From Allobosea robiniae (GTDB taxonomy: Bacteria > Pseudomonadota > Alphaproteobacteria > Rhizobiales > Beijerinckiaceae), in the NCBI RefSeq assembly GCF_900102525.1, contig NZ_FNBZ01000001.1, forward strand, positions 62,001 to 126,000: a DNA stretch of 64,000 nt. Reading direction: 5' to 3'. The position numbers and the translations under genes were made by a program. This document shows, piece after piece, positions 51,472-61,600 of the stretch (the first letter of the stretch is position 1; each line of letters opens with the position of its first letter). Under the pieces are notes generated by a model. That model did no database searches and had not been told where the DNA came from. It saw only the letters and a program-made list of their open reading frames with translations.

Positions 51472-52519
51472 CGGACGAGCCTTCCGCGATCTTCTCGTCC
51501 TTCTGTGGCGAGCCGAAGATTTCGGCCAGCCACAGCGTCGACGGATGCAGGGCGCAGAAGGTGAGCAGGGCGATGGTGATCGGCACGCCGATGAAGGCGC
51601 CGAAGACCCCCCAGAGATAACTCCAGAAGAACACCGAGAACAGCACGGTCGCCGGCGAGATCGAAAGGGCGCTGCCGGCGACCCGCGGCTCGACATAGCT
51701 CCCGACCACGAACTGGATCAGGTTGAGGCAGGCGAAGACCGCGATCACCGCTTGCCAGGAGCCGAACTGCGTCATGGCGAACAGGGTCGGGAAGACCGTC
51801 GCGACCAGCGGGCCCAGGAACGGGATGTAGTTCAGCAAGAAGGCGATGAAGCCCCATTCCTCGGCCAGTTGCAGGCCGACAGATTTGGCGAAGACCCAGA
51901 CCAGCACGCCGGTGATCACGCTCATCGCCGTCCGGACCAGCATGTAGCGGCGGATCTTGACCGCCGTCGCGATGCTGCCGCGCAGCAGCAGGTCGCCGGT
52001 GGCGCGATTGCGCATGCTCCTGAGCTTGCGGCCGAACTCATCGACTTCGAGCAGGCCGAGGAAGACATAGACCAGCACCACCAGCCAGAAGCTCATCGTG
52101 CTGTTGAGGCGCCCCGTGACGGTCTGGGCGGTGCGCAGCATCCAGCTGACGCTGAACGCCTCGGACCAGGCCCCGGCGACTGCGATCCCGTGCCCTTCGA
52201 GCCAAACCGTGACCTGGTCGTAGAAGGTCTGGAAACGGGCGGCATCGCTGACGATCCAGCGGCCGACACGGCCAAAGGCCCAAGCGATCAGGGAGCCGAA
52301 GCCGACGAAGGCGACAACCATGACCACGACGCAGACCGCCAGCGCCAGAAGGCGCGGCAGGACGCCCTGCAGGGCCTTCTGCAACGGCCAGACCAGCGCG
52401 ATGATGAACAGTGCGAAGGCGACCGGCGCAAAGACCGAGCTCGCGATCGACAACGCCGCCACCACGATGATGGTGGCGACCACGACCAGACCGGCCTGAT
52501 GGATATTGCCGCTCGTCAT
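51461..52519 (-). CDS. AI-2E family (UPF0118/TqsA-like) transporter
   Basis: A 352-residue protein with seven to eight membrane segments. Family features are the N-terminal FAPVAFALFIIALVWPLQKALQ (seen in part), a large periplasmic loop, and the conserved C-terminal block AFLLNYIPFLGPLVATVFPTLFA (seen in part) with VEPRVAGSALSISP and FFWSYLWGVFGAFIGVPI. Members export autoinducer-2, siderophore or act as Na+/H+ antiporters; the substrate here is unknown. The ATG at 52519 was chosen to match the family's N-terminus. Confidence 0.9.
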   Translation of the reverse strand: MTSGNIHQAGLVVVATIIVVAALSIASSVFAPVAFALFIIALVWPLQKALQGVLPRLLALAVCVVVMVVAFVGFGSLIAWAFGRVGRWIVSDAARFQTFYDQVTVWLEGHGIAVAGAWSEAFSVSWMLRTAQTVTGRLNSTMSFWLVVLVYVFLGLLEVDEFGRKLRSMRNRATGDLLLRGSIATAVKIRRYMLVRTAMSVITGVLVWVFAKSVGLQLAEEWGFIAFLLNYIPFLGPLVATVFPTLFAMTQFGSWQAVIAVFACLNLIQFVVGSYVEPRVAGSALSISPATVLFSVFFWSYLWGVFGAFIGVPITIALLTFCALHPSTLWLAEIFGSPQKDEKIAEGSSVTL

Positions 52520-52584
52520 GATCCTGTCCGTCCTCGCATCGGCGGCAATATCGAGGTTGTGCGGCCGTTCAGCATGAGCACCGG

Positions 52585-53652
52585 TCAGACCCCCTTGGTG
52601 AGTTCGGCGAGATCGAGCGTCGAGCGCTTGCCGATCTCGTTGCGATTTGCCTGGTAGAAGGCCTCTGCCGAACGCCTGCCCTCGTCGTGCAGCATCGTCA
52701 GGAACTCCCATTCGGCATTGAGCTTCGAAGAGTAGCCGAGCTCGGTCATGGCGTCGCTGGTGATGCGGTGGACCCGCATCCGCGCCCAGCGCGCACCCTC
52801 GCCGCCCCCGGAAAGCGCCTCGCGTTGCAGGAGCGCCATCATGCGGAGCTCCTTCAACAGAACCGCGTTGAAGGAGACCTCGTTGAGACGGTTCAGAATG
52901 TCACGCGCCGTCCGCGGCGTTCCCGGCCGCTCCACCGGATTGATCTGGACGAGGATCGTATCGCTGGCATTGCTCTCCTCGATCAGCGGCGTCATGGTCG
53001 GGTTGCCGGAATAGCCACCGTCCCAATAGCTCTCGCCGTCGATCTCGACCGCCTGGAACAGGGTCGGCAGGCAAGCCGAGGCGAGCAGCACTTCGGGCGT
53101 GATCTCGGCGTTGCGGAAGACGCGATTGCGGCCGGTGCGGACATTCGTCGCGGAGATGAACAGCTTGATCGGGCTTTTCGCGATGGCGTCGAAATCGATC
53201 ACCTCGGCAAGGATCTCGGTCAGCGGGTTCGTGCCCGCCGGATTGAGGCTGTAGGGCGAGACGACCCGGGACATCATGTCCATCGCGACGAAAAGCGGCG
53301 AGGTGTCGAGCGTCCAGCGCCCGAGCAGCACGTCCAGCGGCGAACGCTGGAACGGGCTGAACTTCGCCGCCTCGGAGACCTTCCGCCAGAACTGGTTCAG
53401 TGCCTCTCGCGCGCCACCCCGTCCGCCGGTGACATAGCCGGAGGCCAGGACCGCCGCATTCATCGCCCCGGCCGAGGTGCCCGAGATCGCCTCGATCGTC
53501 AGCCAGTCCTCCTCGAGGATCCGGTTCAGCACGCCCCAGGTGAAGGCACCATGCGCGCCCCCACCCTGCAAAGCGAGATCGATATCGAGCGGCTTGCGCG
53601 GCGGGGCGCTCGCGCCGCCGGCTTGGCTGGAGGAAGCAGGCGTCTTGCTCAC
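52585..53652 (-). CDS. Patatin-like phospholipase
   Basis: A 355-residue lipolytic acyl hydrolase. The oxyanion loop is GGGAHGAFTWG, the nucleophile elbow is GTSAG, and the catalytic aspartate sits in WDGGYSGNP, the full Ser-Asp dyad pattern. There is no signal peptide or membrane segment, so it is probably cytosolic or peripheral. The GTG start has GGTGA 5 bases upstream. It lies 31 bases after the pentapeptide-like gene and 65 bases before the AI-2E-type gene on the same strand. Confidence 0.9.
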   Translation of the reverse strand: MSKTPASSSQAGGASAPPRKPLDIDLALQGGGAHGAFTWGVLNRILEEDWLTIEAISGTSAGAMNAAVLASGYVTGGRGGAREALNQFWRKVSEAAKFSPFQRSPLDVLLGRWTLDTSPLFVAMDMMSRVVSPYSLNPAGTNPLTEILAEVIDFDAIAKSPIKLFISATNVRTGRNRVFRNAEITPEVLLASACLPTLFQAVEIDGESYWDGGYSGNPTMTPLIEESNASDTILVQINPVERPGTPRTARDILNRLNEVSFNAVLLKELRMMALLQREALSGGGEGARWARMRVHRITSDAMTELGYSSKLNAEWEFLTMLHDEGRRSAEAFYQANRNEIGKRSTLDLAELTKGV

Positions 53653-53683
53653 AACATCACCGTTGTTGGCGGAACCGGCCGCG

Positions 53684-55414
53684 TCATGACGACTTCACCA
53701 GCCCCGAGAAACCCGCGACCGCGAGCAGGCTCAAGGCCCAGCCGACGATCGATTGGAAGTAGAAATAGCTGATGGCGACGCGCCCTCCGGGCTTCGCCGG
53801 ATTCGGTCGCCAGAAACTGCGCTGGCCCATGTCCAGCACCGGCAGCAACGTGTCGAGCGAATACATCCACGGGCTGAAGGCGGGGTAGCTCGAGGCTTCC
53901 CAGCGCTGCCGGAAGCAGTCGAGCTGGGTCTGGCCCGGCATGGCCAGCCCCTGTGACGGACCGCTGGCGACCAGCGGTCTCTGCTCCCCATGCGCGATGC
54001 CGCACAAGGTCCATTCCGGCGCGCGCAGCACGACGGCACTGTTGGGCATCACCGCGCCCTGGCCCTCCGCATAGGCGAAGATCCCGACGCCTGCGAGCCA
54101 GAAGAACACAAGCCAGACGAGCGCGAAGAGCGGCCTGCGGCCATAGCCGAGCGTGATCCCGAGGATACCGTCGGCGACGAAGAGAAGCGCCCGCCAGACC
54201 GGACTTTCCGTCCGCGCCCGGCGGGCCCGGCGCTGCAGCCTTTCCTTGATGACGAGCACCGAGCTGGCATCCTCGCCATGCCCCATCTCGCGGAAGACCG
54301 CCGCGAGCTGCTCGTAGGGTTGCGGCCAGAAATCCTCGCCCCAGCGTGCGGGTGTCTGGCGGGCGAGCCAATCAAGGCGGCTGTCCGCATCGACCGGTCC
54401 ATCGATGAAGGCGCCGTAGCGGCAGCGGTTGAGCAGCAGCTCGCCTGGCTTCGGCCAGGAGGCCGCCTCGTCATGGATCGTGCCGATCGAGGCACCGGTC
54501 AGCGCCAGCGTGCCGTCCAACCGAGCGTCGCGGCGCAAGAAGAAGGCGCCCTTGATAGCCGCCCGGCTGGCGTCGAGGGCGGTATCCCCGGCATGATCGA
54601 CAAGCGTACCGGAACAATCGAGATCACCAGCGATAGCGGACCCGGTCAGTCGCACCTCGCCGGTGACGTGTGCGTTTCTCAGCACGATGCTGCCATGGCA
54701 GGTGATCTCGGTCGCGTCGATTGCGGTTCGCTCGAAGGCCGGAACGGTCGCGCCCGCGGCGTCGAGATCGGCCGCCAGGACCGCGCCGGCCAGATTCACG
54801 CCGCCGCGCAGGGTCGCGCCGCGCAGGAGCACGTTGCGCACCTCCAGGCTGCGGCCCAGCAGGGCATAACCGCTGCGATTGCGGATCGTCGCTCCGTCGC
54901 ATTCGAGGTTGCCGCCGAGGCGCGCCTGGTCAAGGTTGATTCCGCCCTCGACATCCGCCCCCCGAAGGTAGATGCCGCCGCGCGCCTCGAGTCGCTCGGC
55001 CTGCAGGCCGGGTAGCCGAGAGCCGTCCAGAAAGAGCCGGTTGATGATGGCGGCGCGCAGGATCGGCGCTGCCTCGAAATGGCAATCGTTCAGGCCGATG
55101 TCGCGAAAGATGCGACAGGCCTCAAGGTCAAGAACCTCGGAAATCCAGGCGCCATGAACGAGTACGCCCTTCTCGTGCGGCCGGCAGCCTGCCTCGCCGC
55201 CGAGCATCAGGAAGCGCAGGAACGAGGCGCGCACGATACGCGCCGGATCAGGCTCGGCGGGCAGGACCCCGTTGCCGAGCCTGTCGAAGCTGCCGGACTG
55301 GAGCTTGGCGACGATCTCCTCCTCCGCCGGAAGCAGCGGCCGGAAATCGTCGAGGCGCACGGTCGAGGCTGCCCAGACGGTGGCCTCTGCACCCAGGCTC
55401 CAGTCGAGGGTCAC
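53684..55414 (-). CDS. Pentapeptide-like beta-helix membrane protein, function unknown
   Basis: A 576-residue protein. Residues ~85-330 show repeated five-residue-like patterns (LRGADVEGGINLDQARLGGNLECDGA, seen in part; LRGATLRGGVNLAGAVLAADLDAAGA, seen in part) that suggest a right-handed quadrilateral beta-helix. After a linker come two membrane segments (FALVWLVFFWLAGVGIFAY; IVGWALSLLAVAGFSGL). Similar proteins are found in other alphaproteobacteria without a known role. The GTG start overlaps the DUF1269 gene's stop (GTGA), so it is the tail of the RND operon. Confidence 0.75.
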   Translation of the reverse strand: MTLDWSLGAEATVWAASTVRLDDFRPLLPAEEEIVAKLQSGSFDRLGNGVLPAEPDPARIVRASFLRFLMLGGEAGCRPHEKGVLVHGAWISEVLDLEACRIFRDIGLNDCHFEAAPILRAAIINRLFLDGSRLPGLQAERLEARGGIYLRGADVEGGINLDQARLGGNLECDGATIRNRSGYALLGRSLEVRNVLLRGATLRGGVNLAGAVLAADLDAAGATVPAFERTAIDATEITCHGSIVLRNAHVTGEVRLTGSAIAGDLDCSGTLVDHAGDTALDASRAAIKGAFFLRRDARLDGTLALTGASIGTIHDEAASWPKPGELLLNRCRYGAFIDGPVDADSRLDWLARQTPARWGEDFWPQPYEQLAAVFREMGHGEDASSVLVIKERLQRRARRARTESPVWRALLFVADGILGITLGYGRRPLFALVWLVFFWLAGVGIFAYAEGQGAVMPNSAVVLRAPEWTLCGIAHGEQRPLVASGPSQGLAMPGQTQLDCFRQRWEASSYPAFSPWMYSLDTLLPVLDMGQRSFWRPNPAKPGGRVAISYFYFQSIVGWALSLLAVAGFSGLVKSS

Positions 55415-55920
55415 GCCGGCGATGCCTCGGCGCTCGCCGCGGCCGAGAGGGCTTCGCGCAGCTGGGCTTCCTTCGTTTCGTCGAAGGAGGTGCTGATCAA
55501 GGTGCCGCCGACGCCCTTGAGATCGGCCAGAACCTTGTCCGTCGTCATCTTGCGGATCAGCAGGAAGAGGCCAGCCGTGTTCGGCTGCAGCGCCGAGGCG
55601 GCATCTTTCATGAACTTGTCGTTGATGCCGATATCGGTGAACTTGCCGCTCAGCGCGCCCGAGGCGGCACCCAACGCCGTGCCGACCAGCGGCGCCAGGA
55701 AGATGAAGCCGATCAGCGTGCCCCAGAGCGCGCCCGAGGCAGCGCCCGTCGCGGTCAGGTTGATCATCTGGTTGAGCTTCACCTGGCCCTTCTCGTCCTT
55801 GACCACGACGACCGCGTCGCCGAGCTCGATCAGATACTCGCGCTGGAGCGAAAGGACCTTCTGGCGAACTTCCTCAGCCTTCTGTTCCGTCGGGAAGGCG
55901 ATGAAAACGAGATCACTCAT
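55411..55920 (-). CDS. DUF1269-family membrane protein
   Basis: A 169-residue protein. It has a ferredoxin-like N-terminal half (VFIAFPTEQKAEEVRQKV, VVVVKDEKGQVKL). A glycine-rich membrane hairpin is at about residues 60-95 (GALWGTLIGFIFLAPLVGTALGA, seen in part), and a second soluble part follows. This is the usual DUF1269 plan. Function is not established for the family. The gene overlaps the M17-like gene by eight bases (ATGAGTGA) and the next gene by GTGA. Confidence 0.9.
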   Translation of the reverse strand: MSDLVFIAFPTEQKAEEVRQKVLSLQREYLIELGDAVVVVKDEKGQVKLNQMINLTATGAASGALWGTLIGFIFLAPLVGTALGAASGALSGKFTDIGINDKFMKDAASALQPNTAGLFLLIRKMTTDKVLADLKGVGGTLISTSFDETKEAQLREALSAAASAEASPA

Positions 55921-57457
55921 GAATGGAGTTCCTGCTTGAGCGGGGAGAAAAGATCGCGTGCCCCGGCACCGCTCGTGCCCGGCCGACCAGGAATTCCGCC
56001 AATAACGGCACCGGACGCCCTGTCGATCTCCTCCGCTGTGCCGTCGATGCGGTTCCGGCGATGTCCAGATGCGCCCAGGGATAGGCGGTGGCGAAGCGGG
56101 CCAGATTGGAGGCGGCCGCGATCGCATCGGCGGGACATTCGATCTCTTGATCGGCCTCAGCGTCCTGGCCCGCGGGTAATGGCGGGTCATTTTCCCACAA
56201 CGGAAGCTGCCATACACCGTCGCCCGATATCCCACCGCATTTCGACAGTTCCGATGCCAAGCCTTCGTCATTGGCGAACAAGCCGCTGGCATGGCTGCCC
56301 AGCGCGATGAAGCTTGCGCGGCTCAGCGCAGCGACGGTGATGACACAGCTCGGCGAAAAATGAGCGGCGTAGCCGAGCACGTCCCCCAGGAGCGAGGGTT
56401 CCCGCGCTCGGTGGCCGTCATCCCTGTCGATACATGATGCTCCACGCTGGCTGGCGACGATGAGACCCACGACATTCAAGGCGAGCCCCAGCCGCTCGAC
56501 CGTCCGCATCGCGCCCAGCACGCTCCCGATGCCGTGCATGTCGCAGGCTGAAGGAGGCGCGAACGGCTTGTGCTTGGCAGGCGCCTGGAGCGCCGCGACA
56601 TCGTCACCGATCAGGACGATCGGGCGGCCAGCCGCCTTCCGATGATCGCTCCTCACGACGAAGAGCTTGCAGGCGCCGGCCACAGCGTTCTCTCTTGCCA
56701 GAAAGTGCGTCATGCCATGCCTCTCGAATTCGTGCCTCCCCAGCACATCGAGGCTGAAGCCGAATTGGTTCGACATCGCCTGCAGCGTCCGCGCGATGAA
56801 AGCCGGCGTGCACAGGTCCGGTGAGAGATCCCCCAGCTCCTTGGCGAAGGAAACGCCCTCGCCGATCGCCACGCCCTGCCGCAGCGCTCCGACCAACTCC
56901 GAAGTCAGGGCCTGTGGCACGAGCAGCGTAATGGTGCATTTTTCGCCCCGGATGTTTCGATCGGGCAGCCCGAAGTCGAAGCGGCCGTCGGCGAGAATCC
57001 GCGCGGCCTGCTGCATCCGCCAGCTGAGCGCCCGGCGGGGCACCTCGTTCTCCGCGAGCGTGACGACCACCTCCGCAACCGGATCGTCGTTCAGGACCAC
57101 GGCCACCGCCGCGAGCGCCTGCCGATAGGCCCTGTCGGAAAACCGTCCGGCTTTGCCAAGGCCGACCAGCAGAAGGCGATGCGCCGCGACACCGGGCAAC
57201 TTTCCGATCAGGCAGGTCGCGCCGACGGTTTCCCCAAGGCCAGCCTGGTCGAGGATGGCGGCGAGCCGGCCGGCCGACCGATTGTTCACCGCCCGCGCCG
57301 AACCCATCAGCGGACCGTCGCAGAAAACCCCCAGGACGAGAAATTCCGTCCCGAGTTTCTCCGCTTCTCCGGCTGCCGGAACGATCTCCATGGATGCCCT
57401 CTGCCAAGGAAACTGCAATGTCGGTGGGCCAAATTCTGGAATGCCGCTGTTCGCCAT
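55913..57457 (-). CDS. M17 leucyl-aminopeptidase homologue lacking catalytic residues
   Basis: A 514-residue protein with the M17 two-domain plan: an N-terminal macro-like domain (HRLLLVGLGKAGRFSDRAYRQA) and a C-terminal domain ending WAHLDIAGTAS and GRPVPLLAEFL. The metal and catalytic motifs are degraded. LVGKG reads LIGDD, the FDTGG block is absent, NTDAEGRLVLAD reads RDDGHRAREPSLLGD, and the ENM motif reads ASQRG. Only the aspartate of CDMHG is recognisable. It is probably a pseudo-enzyme, perhaps a hexameric scaffold or regulator (inference). GGAGG lies 9 bases before the ATG. The gene sits between an RND adaptor and DUF1269. Confidence 0.82.
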   Translation of the reverse strand: MANSGIPEFGPPTLQFPWQRASMEIVPAAGEAEKLGTEFLVLGVFCDGPLMGSARAVNNRSAGRLAAILDQAGLGETVGATCLIGKLPGVAAHRLLLVGLGKAGRFSDRAYRQALAAVAVVLNDDPVAEVVVTLAENEVPRRALSWRMQQAARILADGRFDFGLPDRNIRGEKCTITLLVPQALTSELVGALRQGVAIGEGVSFAKELGDLSPDLCTPAFIARTLQAMSNQFGFSLDVLGRHEFERHGMTHFLARENAVAGACKLFVVRSDHRKAAGRPIVLIGDDVAALQAPAKHKPFAPPSACDMHGIGSVLGAMRTVERLGLALNVVGLIVASQRGASCIDRDDGHRAREPSLLGDVLGYAAHFSPSCVITVAALSRASFIALGSHASGLFANDEGLASELSKCGGISGDGVWQLPLWENDPPLPAGQDAEADQEIECPADAIAAASNLARFATAYPWAHLDIAGTASTAQRRRSTGRPVPLLAEFLVGRARAVPGHAIFSPRSSRNSIHE

Positions 57458-57482
57458 CCGTATCGGCCTCCGCCCGCGACGG

Positions 57483-58622
57483 TCACGGCGACACGGCCGC
57501 CTGCTGCCGCGACGAAGGCAATTGCCCAGGCAACAGCCTGACGCGCTGGCCGGGATGCAGGGCTTGAGCGCCAGCCGATACGATGATTTCGCCGGGCGCC
57601 AGCCCCTGGGAGAGGATGATCGTGCCGGCATCGAACCGCAACACATCGATATCGCGCAGGGAAACGGTCGATTTGGCGGGGTCGACGACCCATACGGCGG
57701 GCGAACGGCCTTGCTGGGTCAGTGCGCTCGCCGGAATGGAAACGATCGCCGCGGTGGTGAGTTCGATCGTGCCGACGACCGTCGAGCCGAGGCGCATCGC
57801 CTCCGGCGGGTCTTGCAGCCCGACCCGAACGGCAAAGGTACGCGTCACCGGATCGGCCTGCGGCGCGACTTCGCGCACCGAGCCATATGCCGTCACAGCA
57901 GGAGCATCAGCCAGCGCGACACGGATTCGGGCATCGCTGAGATGGGTGTCGAGCACCGCTGCCGGCACGTTGAACACCGCGTCGCGGCTGTCGTCGCGGG
58001 CAATTTGGACGACGACCTGACCCGGCTGGATCACCTCGCCGGGCTCGATCCGGCGCGCGGTCACGACGCCCGCAACATCCGTGCGCAACGCAGTGAACCC
58101 AAGGCGATCTTGCGCCAACTCGACCTGCGCCTCGGCATTTTCGAGCGTGGCCTGTGCCGTTTCCTGCGCCCGCCGGGCTTGATCGTAGCGCGGCCGGGTC
58201 GTGAAGCCTTGCGCCATCAGGCGTTCCTGGCGCTCGAAGGTGCTGCGCGCCGTGCTGACCTCGCCGCGCGCGGCTTCCAGTGCCGCCTTGGCAGCCGCCA
58301 GCGCATTCTGTTCGAGAGCGGGGTCAAGTCGGGCGATGACCTGCCCCGCCTTCACCTGGTCGCCGACATTGACCGGGCGTTCAAGGACACGCCCTCCGAT
58401 CCGGAAGGCGAGCGAAACGTCCTTCTTGGCCTGAATCTCGCCACTGAGCTGGACGTCGTCGGAGAACTGCCCCGCCTCCACCGTGACGACGCCGACCGGC
58501 CGCCCCTCCGCCTGCGGTGCCTTCTCATCGCCGCAGGAGACGAGGACCGCCCCCAGCAACGTGACGGCGGCAATGCGTCCGATACCTCTTGCAAGCATCC
58601 GCCTCGTGATGATCGCGCTCAT
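57483..58622 (-). CDS. RND efflux periplasmic adaptor (lipoprotein), second in operon
   Basis: A 379-residue membrane-fusion protein. The lipobox LLGAVLVSC makes it a lipoprotein. The lipoyl halves are SLAFRIGGRVLERPVNVGDQVKAGQVIARL (seen in part) and DVAGVVTARRIEPGEVIQPG (seen in part), with an alpha-hairpin between them at about 95-170. The beta-barrel and membrane-proximal domains include VREVAPQADPVTRTF. It is similar to the adaptor at 61699 and is linked by ATGA to the permease gene. It lies 25 bases before the M17-like gene. Confidence 0.92.
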   Translation of the reverse strand: MSAIITRRMLARGIGRIAAVTLLGAVLVSCGDEKAPQAEGRPVGVVTVEAGQFSDDVQLSGEIQAKKDVSLAFRIGGRVLERPVNVGDQVKAGQVIARLDPALEQNALAAAKAALEAARGEVSTARSTFERQERLMAQGFTTRPRYDQARRAQETAQATLENAEAQVELAQDRLGFTALRTDVAGVVTARRIEPGEVIQPGQVVVQIARDDSRDAVFNVPAAVLDTHLSDARIRVALADAPAVTAYGSVREVAPQADPVTRTFAVRVGLQDPPEAMRLGSTVVGTIELTTAAIVSIPASALTQQGRSPAVWVVDPAKSTVSLRDIDVLRFDAGTIILSQGLAPGEIIVSAGAQALHPGQRVRLLPGQLPSSRQQAAVSP

Positions 58623-61600
58623 GATCGGGAGGCTCCCGCATTGGCCATCCGCTTCGTCTTGCCGTTGCGCGCGGTCGCCGCGCCGAAGACGGTGACGTAA
58701 AGGACGGGGAGGAGGACGAGGGTCAGCACCGTCGCGACCAGCAGGCCGCCCATGATCGCGAAGGCCATCGGCCCCCAGAACACGGTCGGCGCGATCGGGA
58801 TCATGCCGAGCACCGTCGAGATCGCGGTCAGCACGATCGGCCGGAAGCGCGTGCCGGCGGCGTCGACCGCGGCCTCGACCACGCCCTTGCCGGTCGCGCG
58901 CTCATCCTCGATCTGCCCGACCAGGATCACCGCGTTCTTGGTGATGATGCCGATCAAGGCGAGGATGCCAAGCAGCGCGACGAAGCCCAGCGGTTTGCCG
59001 GAGAGCAGCAGCGCGGCGACCACGCCGATCAGGCCGAGCGGCGCGATGCTCAGCACGATCGCGAAGAGCCGGAAGCTCCTGAGCTGCGCCATCAGCACCG
59101 TGAACATGATCAGCAGCATCACCGGGATCACCGCGATGACCGAGGCTTGCGACTTGGCGCTTTCCTCGACCGTGCCGCCGACGGCAATGTCGTACCCTGC
59201 GGGCAGTGTTTTCCTGAGCCCGTCCACCGAGGATTGCAGCGCGCCGACCACCGCGTCCGGCAATATCCCGGGCGGCACATCGGCCGAGACGGTCAGATTG
59301 GGCACGCGATCACGGCGCCAGATCAACGGCGTGTCGAGGCCGTAGCTGAAGCTCACGAACTGCGAGACCGGTACCGAACGGCCGCTCGGCAGCGCGACCT
59401 GCATGCTGCGCAACGTGTCGAGCGAGGCCCGCTCCGCATCCTGCGCCCGCACGACGACATCGACGAGATAGATGGAATCCCGCACCTGCGTCACAACCGT
59501 CCCGGAGACCACCGTGTTGACGATGGCGGCGACCGCCGCAGAGCTGAGGCCGAGCCGGCGCGCCTCGTCCTGGTCGACGCGCAGGCGCAGTTCGCGGGCG
59601 GGCTCGATCCAGTCGAAATTGATCTGCTGCGCCTTGGGATTTGCCGCGACCACCTGCGCCAGCTTCATCGCGATGGTGCGGACCTCGGCGATATCGGGGC
59701 CGCTGACGCGGTACTGCACCGGCCAGCCGACCGGCGGGCCGAGTTCGAGCGGCGAGACACGCCCGACCACATTGGGGAAGTCCTTGGCGAGAAGGGCCTC
59801 GAGCTTCTTCTGCAACCGCTCGCGCGCCGCCACATCCTTGGCGACGATCACGGCCTGGCTGAAGAAGTCGTTCGGCAATTGCGCATTCAGCGGCAGGTAG
59901 AAGCGGATAGCGCCGCGGCCGACATAGGTGCTCCAGCGCTCGACATCGGGATCGCCCTTCAACGAAGCCTCGAAGCGGTTGACCATGTCCTCGCTCGCAT
60001 AGATCGAGGCGTTCTGCGGCAATGTGAGATCGACGAGCAGCTCCGGCCGGTCCGACGCCGGGAAGAACTGCCGCGGCACCAGCGGCAGCGCCAGGAGCGA
60101 GGCAGCGAACAGGCCGAGCGTGACCGCGATCGTGACCCAGCGCAGCTTGATCGCGCTTGAGAGAAAGCTTCGGAAGCCGCGCTCGACACGCCCCGGCTCC
60201 TTCTGCTGTGCGGAGGCGTCGGGTGCTTTCAGCATGGCGACGCCGAGCACGGGTGCGAACAGCACGGCCACGAACCAGGAGACGACCAGCGCGATCGTCA
60301 CCACCGCGAAGAGCGAGAAGGTATATTCGCCGGCCGAGCTTGCGGCGAAGCCGATCGGCACGAAGCCGGCGATCGTCACCAGCGTGCCGGCCAGCATCGC
60401 GGTGGCGTATTTCTCGAAGGCAAAGGTCGCCGCCTTCATCTTCTCCTCGCCGGCGGCGAGTCGCGTGACCATGGCGTCTGTCGTGGTCATCGCATCGTCG
60501 ACGAGCAGCGCGAGCGCGATGATCAGCGCACCGAGCGAGATGCGCTGCATGTCGATGCCGGCGACCAGCATGCAAGCGAAGACGATGGCGAGCGTCAGCG
60601 GTATCGCGAGAGCCACGACGAGGCCCGGCCGCACGCCGAGGCTGATGAAGCTGACGACCAGGATGATGCCGACGGCCTGCCAGAGCGACATCATGAAATC
60701 GTCGATCGCGTGCGAGACCGTCACCGCCTGGTCGGCGACGAGATAGGGCTCGATGCCGAGAGGCAGGCCGGCAGTGACCTCGGCCATCGCCTTCTTGATG
60801 TTGTTGCCGAGCGCCAGGATGTCGCCGCCGTCGCGCATGGCGATGCCCAGCCCGATTGCGTCACGCCCGTTCACCCGGAACATCGGCGTCGGCGGATCGG
60901 CATGGCCGCGCCTGATAGTCGCGATATCGGCCAGCCGCACCATACGGTCGCCCACCGGGAAATTGATGCCGAGCAGGTCCGCCTCCGATTGGAAGGCGCC
61001 GGAGACGCGCACCGAGAACTTCTCGTCCTGCGTCTGCACCTCACCGGCCGGTCGCACGACATTTTGGGCCTGCAGAGCCCCGAGCAGCGCCGAGCGATCG
61101 AGGCCGAGATTCGCCAGTTCCCTGACCGAGAACTCGATGAAGATGCGCTCGTCCTGCGCGCCGACGATCTCGATCTTCGAGACGTCTGGCACGAGCAGCA
61201 GCCGCGAACGGATCGCCTCGACATGGTCGCGCAGGTCGCGGCTGGTGAAGCCGTCCGAGGTGAAGCCGTAAATGATGCCGAAAGTGTCGCCGAAGCGGTC
61301 GTTGAAGAACGGCCCGAGCGTGCCAGCCGGCAACGTGTGCCGCATGTCGGCAATCAGATTGCGCACCCGGTACCAGGTGTCCTGGACCTGGCGGCCGGGA
61401 ACGTCGCCCTTGAGGTTGACGAAGATCGTCGTCACGCCCGGCCTGGTGAAGCTGCGCACGCTATCGAGCCCGGGGGTTTCCTCGAGCTGCCGTTCGAGGC
61501 GTTCGGTCACCTGGCTCAGCGTGTCTTCCATCGTGGCGCCGGGCCAGATCGCGGAGACCACCATTGTCTTGATGACGAAGGCCGGATCCTCGTTGCGGCC

